Shown: piece after piece, positions 27,876 through 28,694 of the stretch
Numbering within the stretch: position 1 is the first letter of the stretch
Layout: every line of letters starts with the position of its first letter
Assembly: GCA_022496185.1 (NCBI GenBank)
Contig: WTXG01000379.1
Location: 1-28,694, forward strand
DNA: 28,694 bases
Direction of reading: 5' to 3'
DNA from: Multifurca ochricompacta
Taxonomy: Eukaryota; Basidiomycota; Agaricomycetes; Russulales; Russulaceae
Translations under genes and position numbers: made by a program
Notes under the pieces: model-generated
The model's input: the letters and a program-made list of their open reading frames with translations, nothing else
Databases searched by the model: none
What the model was told of the DNA's origin: nothing

Positions 27876-28694
27876 CTAGCAGTCCCGGCTAGAAACGACT
27901 CGACCGTCATCATCCTGCACCAGTTCGAGGTAGTCGTCAGCTACATTACGATCGTCCATCTGATACATCTCCATTTCCTGTGGGCATGCATGGGTGCGAA
28001 GGAAGCCATACGGGCCGCGCTGACCACAGGCGCGGCATAAGTCGTAGACAGGGCAGTCGATTTCTTTATGCCCGGCGTTATGACGAAGGCACTTGCCGCA
28101 CCAGCCTGACGGATTGTTGATGGTCGGGGCCACTCCTACGCGTCGGAAGATACAATGCCGACTCCAGTGAAGATTGCTGCGACAGTGTCGGCACCACTTG
28201 CGATTGAGAGGGCAGTTCCAACTGATGTGATACTTGCTATCACAGCGCCAGCAAGTTTCCCCGCGCGGATTCTCGTGCAATCGTGGCATTTCGAGCCGGC
28301 TCGGTAACAGCGTCGGGGCGGCTCCCAGTGTACGAGGAGGGAGGGGCCGTGCATAGGTGTCGGCGTACCTTTCAGCGATTGTCTGATATGCATCTCCTGC
28401 CTCTAACCTCTTCCTAATGTCCACAATTTCCTGTTTCCAACTGGAACATCCCATTCGTCAACCTAGCCATCATTTTCGCGTGATCCTTGTACTGCTGATT
28501 CAGTGTCCTCCGCAGAGTGATATTCTTCCGCAACCTCATGACTTCCGCCTTTAGGCGTGGCAGCCTCATGTCGTTCATCACCTCGTCGATCGCGAAGGCA
28601 CGACAGTCCTCCGTGGCAAGATGGCCCAGCTGTTCGTCAGTCATCGTGTGGTGAAGTCGTCCGTGTACCTTTCTTCTAAATACACCGGGGCTCC
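27876..28694 (-). pseudogene. Third ORF of the second gypsy A-family element, partial
   Basis: Homologue of 4870-6108, C-terminal two thirds, running off the window. Identifiable blocks are MTDEQLGHLATEDCRAFAID, a coiled-coil-like KAEVMRLRKNITLRRTLNQQ and RKRLEAGDAYQTIAERYADT, then four zinc motifs with all ligands conserved: CWRCDSKYHISWNC, CRHCRSNLHWSRHC, CGKCLRHNAGHKEIDC and CRACGQRGPYGFLRTHAC. The end VQDDDG is shared, but the last residues differ. Two single-base indels shift the frame (about 28650, one base short; about 28440, one base extra). Arginines here are often Cys, Trp or His in the gypsy A copy, as CpG decay predicts. Confidence 0.82.

Overview
The window contains no recognisable cellular gene. 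It is a dense pile of nested transposable elements: Ty3/gypsy chromoviruses (integrase plus chromodomain), Ty1/copia elements, a hAT-like non-autonomous element, and a Tc1/mariner-type foldback element with MITE-like units. This composition suggests a repeat-rich, heterochromatin-like region of a filamentous fungus, most likely a basidiomycete. That assignment is inference from element type and from the CpG-directed decay; the species cannot be told.

Layout. Positions 2-664 are the end of a chromodomain gypsy polyprotein (gypsy D), followed to 1735 by LTR or leader sequence. From 1736 a plus-strand copia element (copia C) runs to 4246, is interrupted, and resumes at 21842-21967. The interruption is a full-length minus-strand gypsy element (gypsy A, 4247-21836) flanked by TGGTG/CGGTG. 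Gypsy A reads 5' LTR (21248-21836), leader ORF, gag, protease, RT/RNase H, integrase with chromodomain, a third ORF (6108-4870), 3' LTR (4247-4838). Three insertions sit in it, each with its own target-site duplication: a hAT-like element between protease and RT (9255-10641, GTTGCATC); a complete copia element in gag (copia B, 12062-18535, GAGGG); and a solo LTR of its own family in the leader (18837-21021, GTAT). The solo LTR carries a 1.6-kb palindromic Tc1-type element at its TATA box (19098-20696, TA), and that palindrome holds a further MITE at its apex. The nesting gives the order copia C, then gypsy A, then the rest. Without the insertions gypsy A is about 7.5 kb.

To the right are broken LTRs (21968-22338), a solo copia-B-type LTR (22339-22841), an integrase/chromodomain end with its LTR (gypsy E, 22842-23982), the 5' part of a second copia-B-family element (23983-26328), the LTR and start of another gypsy (gypsy F, 26329-27280), and a second copy of the gypsy A family (27281 to the window end) that again shows the LTR next to the third ORF.

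Three points stand out. (1) The gypsy A family has a third ORF between pol and the 3' LTR, about 412 codons, with a coiled-coil-like segment and four Cys/His zinc-knuckle-like motifs, conserved in two copies. (2) Gypsy A and gypsy F both show a Tf1-like self-priming layout: the sequence beside the 5' LTR is complementary to the predicted first bases of the transcript, 34-35 bp after the TATA box. (3) The older elements are disabled almost only by CGA-to-TGA changes, and the two gypsy A LTRs differ at former CpG sites where one shows TG and the other CA, a mark of CpG-methylation-type mutation.
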